Source: Lachnospiraceae bacterium UBA3774 (GTDB lineage Bacteria > Bacillota > Clostridia > Lachnospirales > Lachnospiraceae). From it: 33,631 nt of DNA. This document shows positions 6,984 to 15,228 of this stretch, in pieces; the first letter of the stretch is position 1, and the number at the start of each line of letters is the position of its first letter. The stretch spans positions 21,199-54,829 of the forward strand of contig DFFO01000044.1 of assembly GCA_002369255.1 (NCBI GenBank), given 5' to 3'. A program made the position numbers and the translations under genes. Below the pieces are notes generated by a model that was given only the letters and a program-made list of their open reading frames with translations, was not told the DNA's origin and searched no databases.

Positions 6984-8459
6984 ATGCTCAAAGATTTTTC
7001 CCGTCCTGATGACGGTTTAAACAAAGACGAAAGAAAAGCAGCAAAAAAAGAATATCAAAAACAGCTTGTTTCTTTGCTGCAGCCTTTAAAAGAGGCCAAG
7101 ATACCGGTAATAATACTGGTGGAGGGCTGGGCCAGTTCAGGCAAAGGTTCTCTTATAAACGAACTGATCAGTGAGATCGACCCCCGCTTTTGCAGCGTTT
7201 TTTCTCTTGACAAGGCGCTTTATGACTGCGACCGGTATCCGTTTATCTATCCTTTCTTCAAGGCGATTCCCGAAGCCGGAAAAATGTTGTTTATGGACAG
7301 CGGCTGGCTCATGAGGGCAGTCAACGAAGATATTGCGGGCAAGTATGACAAAAAAACCCGCGCCGCACGCATCCAAAGCATCAGGCTTTTTGAAAGACAG
7401 CTGAAAAACAACGGCTATCTTGTCATTAAATTTTTCGTAAACTGTTCAAGAAAGACTCAGCTTGAGACTCAGGAAAGGCTTCTTGCCGACAAAAATACGG
7501 AATGGCGCGTGACCAGAGCCGATATCCTGCAAAACGACAATTACAAAAACTACCAGGACGCTTTTGATAGCTGGATGGAAAGCACCAAAGGCACCGGCTG
7601 GCATATCTTAGACGGCGACAATCGCGGCACCGTATCATATGACGCGTTCAAGATAATAGCAGATACGCTCTCCCGCGCCATAGCGGATGGAAAATATGAC
7701 GCACCGGAATATGAGGAGTCCTTTAGTCCTTCCGATCCTCTTCCCTCGCTTGATAAATGCGATCTTAGCGTCTGCATTGACGATACGACCTACAAAAAAG
7801 AGCTAAAAAAGCTTCAAAAGGAAATCTCAGAGCTCCATGATATTATCTACCGCAAGAAAATCCCTGTAGTCATTTGCTATGAAGGCTGGGACGCAGCCGG
7901 AAAGGGCGGAAATATCAGAAGGCTTGCCAAGCCGCTCGATCCGAGAGGCTTTGATACCTACCCCATAGCATCTCCCGAGCCGCATGAAAAAGCACGGCAT
8001 CATTTATGGCGTTTTTGGACAAAGATCCCCAGAAGCGGACACGTAGCGATCTTTGACCGCACCTGGTACGGCAGAGTAATGGTTGAACGGATCGAAGGAT
8101 TCTGCAGCGAAAACGAGTGGCGGCGCTGTTACAACGAGATCAATGAATTTGAAAAAGAGCTTTCGGACTGGGGAGCAGTCATTATCAAATTCTGGATACA
8201 TATTGACAAAGACACTCAGCTGGCCCGTTTTAATGACAGACAAAATACGCCAGAAAAGCAGTGGAAAATCACCGACGAAGACTGGCGCAACCGCGAAAAA
8301 TGGCCGCAGTATGAGCAGGCCGTCAGCGATATGCTTAAAAAAACTTCTACCGAATTTGCGCCATGGCACATCATTGAATCCGTAGATAAAAAATACGCGA
8401 GGATCAAAGCTCTTCGCATCGTTCGCGACGCTTTAAAACGCGCTTCAAAGGATGATTGA
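6984..8459 (+). CDS. Two-domain PPK2-family polyphosphate kinase (probable polyphosphate:AMP phosphotransferase)
   Basis: This 491-residue protein holds two PPK2 P-loop kinase domains in tandem, about 35-240 and 270-490. Domain 1 has a Walker A of GWASSGKGS (residues 48-56); domain 2 has GWDAAGKGG (about 300-308), followed by DRTWYGR as Walker B/lid. The aspartate in GWDAAGKG, important for catalysis in PPK2, is Ala in domain 1 but kept in domain 2, and DRTWYGR is only DSGW in domain 1. Thus the second domain is probably the active one, as in known two-domain (class II) PPK2 proteins, which use polyphosphate to convert AMP to ADP. It is immediately followed by ppk1. Substrate preference is inferred from architecture. 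Confidence 0.9.
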   Translation: MLKDFSRPDDGLNKDERKAAKKEYQKQLVSLLQPLKEAKIPVIILVEGWASSGKGSLINELISEIDPRFCSVFSLDKALYDCDRYPFIYPFFKAIPEAGKMLFMDSGWLMRAVNEDIAGKYDKKTRAARIQSIRLFERQLKNNGYLVIKFFVNCSRKTQLETQERLLADKNTEWRVTRADILQNDNYKNYQDAFDSWMESTKGTGWHILDGDNRGTVSYDAFKIIADTLSRAIADGKYDAPEYEESFSPSDPLPSLDKCDLSVCIDDTTYKKELKKLQKEISELHDIIYRKKIPVVICYEGWDAAGKGGNIRRLAKPLDPRGFDTYPIASPEPHEKARHHLWRFWTKIPRSGHVAIFDRTWYGRVMVERIEGFCSENEWRRCYNEINEFEKELSDWGAVIIKFWIHIDKDTQLARFNDRQNTPEKQWKITDEDWRNREKWPQYEQAVSDMLKKTSTEFAPWHIIESVDKKYARIKALRIVRDALKRASKDD

Positions 8460-8460
8460 T

Positions 8461-10545
8461 ATGGACGAAAATATTATTCAATCCGGTCATTTTTGTTTTA
8501 CAGACAGGGAACTGAGCTGGTTGGAATTTAATATGCGGGTCTTAAGGGAGGCAGGCGACAAAACCGTTCCTTTATTTGAACGCCTGAAATTTCTTTCAAT
8601 ATACAGTTCAAACCTCGAAGAGTTTTTCATGGTTCGCGTCGGGACTCTTATTCACCGTTCCAAGCTCACTCCTGATTCGATTGACGAAAAAACCGGCTGG
8701 ACCGCGGACACCCAGATAAAGAAAATACTCTCCGCAGTCGGAAAACAGCAAAACAAAGCCGAAGACATTTATAAACGCCTTATAAAAGATATGTCAGAGG
8801 CAGGTATAGATATTATTGATTTTGAAAAGATCTCAAAGGTCGATGAAAGCATGGCAAAAAAGTTCTTCTCCGAAATCAAGCCGCTTTTGTCGCCCTCAAT
8901 CACGGAAGCGACTCATCCCCTTCCGTTTTTATCCGGCCAGCAGCCTTATGTTCTTGCGTCTCTCGAAAAAGGCGGCAGACATCTTCTCGGCGTCGTCGCG
9001 CTTTTCAGGCTTCCGAAATATCATATCTTCGAGATCAACGGTCGCACAAAAGTCATTTTGATGACTGATCTTGTCAGACATTTTTCTCCGCAGCTTTTCA
9101 AAAAATACGACTTTAAAGAAGCTACCGTCATAAAAGTCACAAGGAACGCAGACATACTCCTTAATTCGGAAACCACAAACGAAAATTTCCGTTCAAATAT
9201 GGAAAGACTGCTTAAAAAAAGAAAACGCGAGCAGCCGGTCAGACTTGTTTTTTACGGAAAATCATCCGAAAAAATGGCAGGTTTGATCTGTGAAAAGCTT
9301 AAAGTGTCTTCAAAATACGTATATATGACAAATCTTGCCCCGGATCTTTCATTTGGTTCAAGGCTCGGCAAAAAGCCGGGGCTTGTATACGAAGAAAGAA
9401 AACCGGTAAAATCCGTTCTGCTAAAAAAAGGACAGTTCTTTAAATATCTTGAAAAAAATGACATTTTGCTGAGTTTTCCGTATCAGAGCGTGACGCCGTT
9501 TATTGACATGATCTATGAAGCCGCCGACGATCCGGAGGTAACTGCCATAAAGATCACTCTTTACAGACTCGCAGCGCCCAGCAAGCTTGCCGCTGCGCTG
9601 TGTTATGCGGCCGATAAGGGAAAAGACGTGCTTTGTCTGCTCGAGCTTCGCGCGAGATTTGATGAGCAGAACAATATCGACTACAGCGAAATGCTCGAGG
9701 GCGCCGGCTGCCGCATAATATACGGACTTCCCGGCATGAAGGTTCACAGCAAGGTATGTCTTATCACAAGACAGACTTCGGACGGTATAAAATATATTAC
9801 GCAGATAGGCACCGGTAATTACAATGAAGTAACAAGCGAACAATATACCGATCTGTCTCTGATAACGTCCGACAAAAAAATCGGTATGGACGCCGAGATA
9901 CTCTTTGACGCGCTCTTACACTCAAAAGCGCCGGATATTACCCAGAACCTCATTATCGCGCCGAACGGTTTTAAGCCATGGCTTTTTGAAAAGCTAAACG
10001 GCGAGATAGCCAAGGGGGCGGATGGAAAAGTCGTAATAAAAGTGAATTCGATGAATGATACCGATGTTATGGAAAAGCTGATCGAATGTTCAAAGGCGGG
10101 CGTCAAAGTCGAATTGTTCATACGCGGAATCTGCTGCCTGCGTCCGGGAATTTCCGGATATACCGACAATATTACGATAAAAAGCGTGGTCGGCAGGCAT
10201 CTCGAGCACTCGAGGATATATGCTTTCGGAAACGGCGATAGCGCAGAATTGTTCATCGGATCCGGAGATCTTTTGAAACGCAATACCACATACCGCATCG
10301 AAGTATTTGCTCCCGTTTTGAAAAATCCGATAAAGAAGCAGATTTTTGAGATACTCGATTCGTTCAGAAACGATCATGAAAAGGGAAGCGAAATGCTCCC
10401 CGACGGAAAATACATAAAACGCTTTGAAGCAGAAACGTCGTCGCAGGATGCGCAATACAAATACTTCTCAGAACAAATCATTCAGGAGCTTACCGAGAAA
10501 AAAGGTCTGTTTTCGCTTTTTGCAAGACTGTTTTCAAGAAGATAA
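8461..10545 (+). CDS. ppk1: Polyphosphate kinase 1
   Basis: PPK1 (694 residues) reversibly polymerises the gamma-phosphate of ATP into inorganic polyphosphate. The N-terminal FTDRELSWLEFNMRVLREA and SNLEEFFMVRVG are family signatures. The autophosphorylated histidine lies in GMKVHSKVCLI (residue about 429, equivalent to His435 of E. coli PPK). GTGNYNE and LFIRGICCLRPG in the C-terminal phospholipase-D-like domains are also conserved. I chose the ATG at 8461, directly after the ppk2 TGA with AAAGGA eight bases upstream; an in-frame ATG at 8452 would overlap ppk2 and this SD. ppk2 and ppk1 therefore form a coupled pair for making polyphosphate and recovering its phosphates onto AMP. Confidence 0.97.
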   Translation: MDENIIQSGHFCFTDRELSWLEFNMRVLREAGDKTVPLFERLKFLSIYSSNLEEFFMVRVGTLIHRSKLTPDSIDEKTGWTADTQIKKILSAVGKQQNKAEDIYKRLIKDMSEAGIDIIDFEKISKVDESMAKKFFSEIKPLLSPSITEATHPLPFLSGQQPYVLASLEKGGRHLLGVVALFRLPKYHIFEINGRTKVILMTDLVRHFSPQLFKKYDFKEATVIKVTRNADILLNSETTNENFRSNMERLLKKRKREQPVRLVFYGKSSEKMAGLICEKLKVSSKYVYMTNLAPDLSFGSRLGKKPGLVYEERKPVKSVLLKKGQFFKYLEKNDILLSFPYQSVTPFIDMIYEAADDPEVTAIKITLYRLAAPSKLAAALCYAADKGKDVLCLLELRARFDEQNNIDYSEMLEGAGCRIIYGLPGMKVHSKVCLITRQTSDGIKYITQIGTGNYNEVTSEQYTDLSLITSDKKIGMDAEILFDALLHSKAPDITQNLIIAPNGFKPWLFEKLNGEIAKGADGKVVIKVNSMNDTDVMEKLIECSKAGVKVELFIRGICCLRPGISGYTDNITIKSVVGRHLEHSRIYAFGNGDSAELFIGSGDLLKRNTTYRIEVFAPVLKNPIKKQIFEILDSFRNDHEKGSEMLPDGKYIKRFEAETSSQDAQYKYFSEQIIQELTEKKGLFSLFARLFSRR

Positions 10546-10547
10546 AA

Positions 10548-10577
10548 AAATCCCGGGCAAAGACTCGCCCGGGATTT
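10548..10577. terminator. Bidirectional terminator between ppk1 and ackA
   Basis: AAATCCCGGGC (10548-10558) pairs perfectly with GCCCGGGATTT (10567-10577) across an eight-base loop. Read leftward it is followed by a T-run, read rightward by TAATTTTG, so it can end both convergent transcripts. Confidence 0.85.
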
Positions 10578-10591
10578 AATTTTGTCATCTG

Positions 10592-11779
10592 TTATTTAAT
10601 AAGTGCAACCGTTTCTCTTGCAATTGCAAGCTCTTCATTCGTAGGAATGAGCATTACTTTAACGGCCGAGTCATCGGTCGAGATAATTCTTTCCTCGCCG
10701 CGAACATCGTTTCTTTCGTCGTCGATCTTTACTCCCATAAATCCAAGATATTTGCATATTTCCTTACGGGCTACTTTATCGTTCTCTCCTACGCCGGCTG
10801 TAAAGGCAATAGCGTCAACTCCGTTCATTGCAGCGGTATAAGCGCCTATGTATTTGGCAACGCGATAACGGAAAGCGTCGAGCGCGACCTCTGCCATATG
10901 ATTGCCTTCTTTTTTTGCCGCTTCAACGTCGCGGAAATCGCTTGATACTCCGGATAATCCGAGCATTCCGGACTGCTTGTTGAGAACTGTAAGGACTTCG
11001 TTTACGTCCTTTCCTTCTTTGTTTGCGATATACTGAACAACAGCAGGGTCAAGATCACCTGAGCGGGTTCCCATGATAAGTCCCTCAAGTGGAGTAAGAC
11101 CCATGGAAGTATCTACTGCTTTTCCGCCTATGGACGCGGATACGGAAGCGCCGTTTCCGAGATGGCAAACGATGACTTTTGCATCGGGCTTTAAGCCGCC
11201 GAATTTGATAGCTTCCTGAGAAACAAAGGTATGGCTGGTTCCGTGGAAACCGTAGCGGCGGACGCCGTATTTTTCATAATATTTGTAAGGTATGGCATAA
11301 AGATAATGTGATTCGGGCATAGCCATACCGAAAGTGGTATCAAATACGACAGCATTAGGCTTGCCGGGCATGGCGGCTTCACAGGCTTCGATTCCCATAA
11401 GGTTTGCGGGATTGTGAAGCGGTCCCAGATCAAAGCAGTCACGAATAACGTCCTTGACATGCTCATCAACAAGAACAGGTGTGGTAAGCGTAGGCCCTCC
11501 GTGCAGTACACGGTGTCCTATTGCGTCAATCTCGTCAGTACTCGATATTACTCCGAAAGTGGGATCCTGAAGCGCATCCATAACAAGCTTGATGGCCGCT
11601 TTGTGATCGGGCATGGGCGCTTCCGAAATATATTTGTCTTTTCCGGTAGTCTGATGGGTCAGTTTTCCGTCGATGCCTATTCTCTCGCAAAGACCTTTTG
11701 CTTCCATTTCTTCCGTTTCGGAATCAATCAGCTGATACTTTAGAGAAGAACTTCCGCAGTTGATAACTAAGATTTTCAT
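10592..11779 (-). CDS. ackA: Acetate kinase
   Basis: Acetate kinase (395 residues) interconverts acetyl phosphate + ADP and acetate + ATP, the main substrate-level ATP step in acetate-forming anaerobes. The N-terminal INCGSSSLKY includes catalytic Asn7. HRVLHGG, RYGFHGTSH, GTRSGDLDPAV and FTAGVGEND are family motifs, and the C-terminal NEELAIARE carries the conserved Glu. The ATG at 11779 has CAGGAGGG upstream and a good promoter at 11824-11852. The usual partner pta is not adjacent. Acetate from citrate lyase and from sugar fermentation could both be relevant to this cell. Confidence 0.98.
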   Translation of the reverse strand: MKILVINCGSSSLKYQLIDSETEEMEAKGLCERIGIDGKLTHQTTGKDKYISEAPMPDHKAAIKLVMDALQDPTFGVISSTDEIDAIGHRVLHGGPTLTTPVLVDEHVKDVIRDCFDLGPLHNPANLMGIEACEAAMPGKPNAVVFDTTFGMAMPESHYLYAIPYKYYEKYGVRRYGFHGTSHTFVSQEAIKFGGLKPDAKVIVCHLGNGASVSASIGGKAVDTSMGLTPLEGLIMGTRSGDLDPAVVQYIANKEGKDVNEVLTVLNKQSGMLGLSGVSSDFRDVEAAKKEGNHMAEVALDAFRYRVAKYIGAYTAAMNGVDAIAFTAGVGENDKVARKEICKYLGFMGVKIDDERNDVRGEERIISTDDSAVKVMLIPTNEELAIARETVALIK

Positions 11780-11823
11780 ATATTAACCCTCCTGGTATTT
11801 TTTTAGACTTTCAAACCCGTACC

Positions 11824-11852
11824 ATTTTATAAGATTTTATTTTTTATGTAAA
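11824..11852 (-). promoter_or_regulatory. Promoter of ackA
   Basis: TTTACA (11852-11847), a 17-base AT-rich spacer, then TAAAAT (11829-11824) on the minus strand, about 45 bases before the ATG. Confidence 0.6.
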
Positions 11853-11889
11853 GAGAAAAATACAGGAGACAAAAGACTCGGCGGGAAGG

Positions 11890-12357
11890 CTACAGCTCTT
11901 CATATGAAATGCTTTTCATAAGGAAAAACTTTTCAAGGAAACGCTCCCAGCCGCGATCAAGATCCTTCACTACGGAAAATTCGGTGGTGGATGTTCCGCC
12001 TGTCAGCGTCATCGAGCCGTCTGAGTATTTGACGTTCAGATATAAGCCCGTCTCGGCATTTTGTTCGATACCGAGACTTCTTAACGTATTTGCGGTATTT
12101 GCCATGGACAGTTTCAAAACGATGCGAAAGCCCTTTGGAAGCTTGCTTCCTTTGATCGCTTCAAAAGCCTGTCTTTTGAGCACTCCCCATGAAATGTATT
12201 CATCTTCTCCGATTTCAAAATCAGTCTTATGACCGTCAAAATATATGCCAAATTCCGTAATAAAATCGGCTTCAATCACGAGAAAATTATCGAAGACTTC
12301 TTCAATAAATAATTGCTTTGTAAATGTTTTCTGATCGGTTATATTGTATATTTTCAT
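11890..12357 (-). CDS. Uncharacterised DUF5721-like protein
   Basis: This 155-residue protein begins MKIYNITDQKTFTKQLFIEE and resembles, from memory, the DUF5721 family found in Lachnospiraceae and relatives. No catalytic motif, signal peptide or membrane segment is visible. It looks like a small soluble alpha/beta protein with a strand-rich middle (FRIVLKLS, LYLNVKYSDGSMTLTGGTS). The ATG at 12357 has GAGGG upstream. It is divergent from queH, with interlocked promoters between them, and is followed by ackA, which has its own promoter. No function can be assigned. Confidence 0.8.
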   Translation of the reverse strand: MKIYNITDQKTFTKQLFIEEVFDNFLVIEADFITEFGIYFDGHKTDFEIGEDEYISWGVLKRQAFEAIKGSKLPKGFRIVLKLSMANTANTLRSLGIEQNAETGLYLNVKYSDGSMTLTGGTSTTEFSVVKDLDRGWERFLEKFFLMKSISYEEL

Positions 12358-12385
12358 TTGATTTGTCCCTCTGTTTCAGTATAAT
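12358..12385 (+). promoter_or_regulatory. Putative promoter of queH
   Basis: TTGATT (12358-12363), 16 bases, then a perfect TATAAT (12380-12385) about 70 bases before the queH ATG. The -10 shares bases with the opposite-strand -10 of the DUF5721-like gene. Confidence 0.45.
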
Positions 12386-12406
12386 GGTTATGCAAAACAT
12401 TTGCAA
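12378..12406 (-). promoter_or_regulatory. Promoter of the DUF5721-like gene
   Basis: TTGCAA (12406-12401), a 17-base spacer and TATACT (12383-12378) on the minus strand, about 20 bases before the start codon. Overlaps the opposing queH -10. Confidence 0.55.
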
Positions 12407-12455
12407 TGCGCAATGCTTTTATTTGTCAAACAAACAATGTAAGCGGGTGATAACT

Positions 12456-13010
12456 ATGGGAAAACCGAGACTTCTTCTTCACAGCTGCTGCGGACCGTGT
12501 TCAAGCGCGGTACTTGAAAGGCTGCATGAGGAATATGAAATAACAGTTTTTTATTACAATCCTAATATATTTCCGTCAGAGGAATATTCACGCAGACTTG
12601 AAACCCAAAAGAAAATAATAGCCGTCCTTCCTTTCGGCAGCGAAATATCTTTAGAGCAGGGAGCTTATGACCCGGACGGTTTCGACAAATACGTAAAAGG
12701 CCTCGAAGATCTTCCCGAAGGCGGCGAAAGGTGCCGGCTTTGTTTTGAAATGAGACTTTCGGGTGCCGCCGCATATGCAAAAGAAAACGGCTTTGATCTT
12801 TTTACCACGACTTTGTCGATCAGCCCGCACAAAAACTCCGCGCTGCTTAACGAGATCGGAGAACGTCTCTCGCGTGAATACGGGATAAACTGGCTTCATT
12901 CCGATTTCAAAAAGAAAGACGGATACTTAAGATCTATCCGTCTTTCAGAAGAATATGGTCTATACAGACAAAACTACTGCGGCTGCAAATATTCCATCCG
13001 CGAAAATTAA
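12456..13010 (+). CDS. queH: Epoxyqueuosine reductase QueH
   Basis: QueH (184 residues) reduces epoxyqueuosine to queuosine in tRNA and is the non-homologous replacement of QueG in many anaerobes. The four-cysteine arrangement fits the family (formerly DUF208): HSCCGPCSS at residues 9-17 (Cys11, Cys12), CRLC (Cys93, Cys96) and YCGCKYS (Cys175, Cys177). These hold an iron-sulfur cluster and a second metal in characterised QueH. TTLSISPHKN is also conserved. The ATG at 12456 is preceded by GGGTGAT. An upstream in-frame extension to 12324 would overlap the divergent gene and is unlike the family. The stop overlaps the stop of the convergent sensor kinase by four bases. Confidence 0.93.
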   Translation: MGKPRLLLHSCCGPCSSAVLERLHEEYEITVFYYNPNIFPSEEYSRRLETQKKIIAVLPFGSEISLEQGAYDPDGFDKYVKGLEDLPEGGERCRLCFEMRLSGAAAYAKENGFDLFTTTLSISPHKNSALLNEIGERLSREYGINWLHSDFKKKDGYLRSIRLSEEYGLYRQNYCGCKYSIREN

Positions 13011-14470
13011 ATCTTAAAGCCGAATCTGACTCCGTCTTCGGTATTTTCGACGCTTACGCTTCCGCCGTGTATGTCTATAATGGATTTGACTATTGACAGC
13101 CCTATTCCGCTGCCTCCGTAGCTGCGCGTATGCGCCTTGTCAACTTTGAAAAACTTTTCCCAAAGCCTGTCGATATCTTCCTCAGGTATGTTATTTCCGG
13201 TATTATGCACGAAAACTTCCGCGCCCTTTTCGCCGTTTCTGCCTGCGGTAACAGTTATGGTCCCGCCATCCGAAACATGGTGGCTTGCGTTGCTCAGATA
13301 ATTTGTCAGCACCTGTTCGATCATAAATTCATCGGCATTTACAATGAGGTGTTCCGGCGCGATTATCTTTACGTGTACGTTTTTTTCTTTTGACAGATAT
13401 GAGGCGGAAGAAATGACTCCCTTTATGACCTCTACAATATCAAAATCCTCCATATCCGCTTCTATTCTTCCCGATTCGATCTCATCAAGATTCAGGAGTC
13501 TTCTGACTATTGTATTCATTTTGTTGGCTTCATCCACGATGACCGAGGTATAAAACTCACTGTTTTCCGGATCGTCGGCGATTCCGTCATGAAGTCCCTC
13601 CGCATACCCCTGGATCAGGGCTATCGGCGTTTTTAATTCATGCGACACGTTTGCGAGAAATTCTTTTTGAGAGCGGTTTATCTTCTCCTTTTCGGCGATA
13701 TCCGCTTCAAGCCTTGTATTTGCGTCTTTAAGCTCGGTTATCGTCGCTTCAAGTCGGTCTGACATGATATTTATATTGTTTCCCAAAACTCCGATCTCAT
13801 CGGATGATTTTCCTTCGTATCGGTCGGAAAAATCAAGCTTTGAGATCTTCTCGGACTGCCTTGCAAGCTTTCTTACAGGGTCTGTTATGCTGCGGCAGAC
13901 AAAATAAATGGTTATTGCGGCCACAATAGCCCCGATAATGATAGCAATGAGCAAAAACGTACTTACAACTTGCACGCTGTCTCTGATGCCTGCCATCGAA
14001 GTAGTGATCACGTAGTAATAGTCACCCATTACTCCCATACACTCGATCTGTTCGCTGTTAAGTCTGACGTCAAAGATCCTGTATATGACGTAATCATTAT
14101 CCTGCTCAAGAATACTGTTTACTTCAAAGCCTTCGTCGGTAATGAATTTGCGGAAACGAAGCTCGACGGATTCAATATTGAAGTTCGTCGAAAAAACGTT
14201 TTTATATATGCTGCCGCTCTTGTAATAAATACCGATGCCGAAGTTGTTCTGCGAGGCTAATCTCATCAGGTCGTCAAATGCGTCGCTGTTGTCCTCATCA
14301 TCGTCGGTTGCGGATTCTATCTTTCCTATCGTGCTTTTTATTCTGCTTTCCTTGCTCATTGCGATAAACGATTCGAGCCCGAAATTAACGAAAAAGAAAA
14401 CCGCAGCAAGCACAACTATTAAAATGCTGACTATGATCAGCGTATAACGCGTTCTGATAGAGTGTTTCAT
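13007..14470 (-). CDS. Sensor histidine kinase of a two-component system
   Basis: A 487-residue membrane kinase. TM1 is at about 11-31, followed by an extracytoplasmic region of about 130 residues, TM2 at about 165-190 (IAIIIGAIVAAITIYFV), then HAMP, a coiled coil, HisKA with SHELKTPIALIQGY (phospho-acceptor His277) and HATPase_c with the N box (LTNYLSNASHH) and GSGIGLSIVKSIID. The extracytoplasmic domain has no recognisable ligand motif, so the signal is unknown. It follows the response-regulator gene by three bases, and that pair lies 83 bases downstream of the pilus operon in the same direction. No terminator follows it; its end overlaps convergent queH. Confidence 0.93.
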   Translation of the reverse strand: MKHSIRTRYTLIIVSILIVVLAAVFFFVNFGLESFIAMSKESRIKSTIGKIESATDDDEDNSDAFDDLMRLASQNNFGIGIYYKSGSIYKNVFSTNFNIESVELRFRKFITDEGFEVNSILEQDNDYVIYRIFDVRLNSEQIECMGVMGDYYYVITTSMAGIRDSVQVVSTFLLIAIIIGAIVAAITIYFVCRSITDPVRKLARQSEKISKLDFSDRYEGKSSDEIGVLGNNINIMSDRLEATITELKDANTRLEADIAEKEKINRSQKEFLANVSHELKTPIALIQGYAEGLHDGIADDPENSEFYTSVIVDEANKMNTIVRRLLNLDEIESGRIEADMEDFDIVEVIKGVISSASYLSKEKNVHVKIIAPEHLIVNADEFMIEQVLTNYLSNASHHVSDGGTITVTAGRNGEKGAEVFVHNTGNNIPEEDIDRLWEKFFKVDKAHTRSYGGSGIGLSIVKSIIDIHGGSVSVENTEDGVRFGFKI

Positions 14471-14473
14471 ATA

Positions 14474-15145
14474 TTACGCCTCAAACTTGTATCCGTAGCT
14501 TCTGATGGTTTTTATAATATCTCCTTTTTCGCCCAGCTTGCTGCGGAGTTTTTTTACGTGCGTATCTATCGTTCTGGAATCTCCGTAATAATTGATATTC
14601 CAAACGTTATTGAGGATGGTTTCCCTTGAAAGCGCTTTTCCGCGGTTTTCGATAAAGTATTCAAGGAGTTCGAACTCTTTGAAGCTGAGTTCTATCTCGT
14701 TTCCCTCGATCATTACTCTGTGAGCGGTTTTGTCAATAGAAACGCCTCCGGCTTCTATCACTTCGCTCTCATTTGCATGAGTTCTTCGCAGCAGAGCCTC
14801 CACTCTTGCGACCAGTATCTTCGGGCTGAAGGGCTTTGTGATATATTCGTCAACACCCAGTCTGAAGCCCTTTAATTCATCCTGTTCTTCCGCTCTTGCG
14901 GTAAGCATGATGACGGGGATTCTTGAATACTCTCTGATGCTTTCCAGAACCTCCCAGCCGTCAAATTTGGGCATCATCACGTCAAGGATGATCAAATCTA
15001 TGTTCTTGTCATCCATAAATCTGTTTATAGCCTCTTCGCCGTCACCGGCCTCGATCACAATATGTCCGGCTTTGTTCAAAAAGTCTTTTACCAGTCTTCT
15101 GATACGTTCCTCGTCATCGACAACCATTATTCTGTATCCGTCCAT
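14474..15145 (-). CDS. OmpR/PhoB-type response regulator
   Basis: A 223-residue regulator. The receiver domain has the acidic pair Asp10-Asp11, phospho-acceptor Asp55 in LIILDVMMPKFDGW, the Thr of MLTARAE and the Lys of ITKPFSPK. The C-terminal winged helix carries SFKEFELLEYF, RETILNNVW and the DNA-contact region SRTIDTHVKKLRSKLG. GGGAGG precedes the ATG at 15145. It is paired with the kinase immediately downstream. Target genes are unknown; the pilus operon directly upstream is the obvious candidate, by position only. Confidence 0.95.
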   Translation of the reverse strand: MDGYRIMVVDDEERIRRLVKDFLNKAGHIVIEAGDGEEAINRFMDDKNIDLIILDVMMPKFDGWEVLESIREYSRIPVIMLTARAEEQDELKGFRLGVDEYITKPFSPKILVARVEALLRRTHANESEVIEAGGVSIDKTAHRVMIEGNEIELSFKEFELLEYFIENRGKALSRETILNNVWNINYYGDSRTIDTHVKKLRSKLGEKGDIIKTIRSYGYKFEA

Positions 15146-15181
15146 ATCGCCCTCCCTGTTTGCTGTTGATATGATAATTCG

Positions 15182-15224
15182 TACTTTAACAAATTTGCGG
15201 CTGATTGACCATACTTTTCACAAA
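15182..15224. repeat. Direct repeat upstream of the response regulator
   Basis: TACTTTAACAAA (15182-15193) and TACTTTTCACAAA (15212-15224) are near-identical and start 30 bases apart, close to three helical turns, in the 83-base gap before the regulator gene. OmpR-type regulators bind direct repeats, so this could be an autoregulatory site. No convincing -35/-10 pair was found in the gap. Confidence 0.35.
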
Positions 15225-15228
15225 CAAT

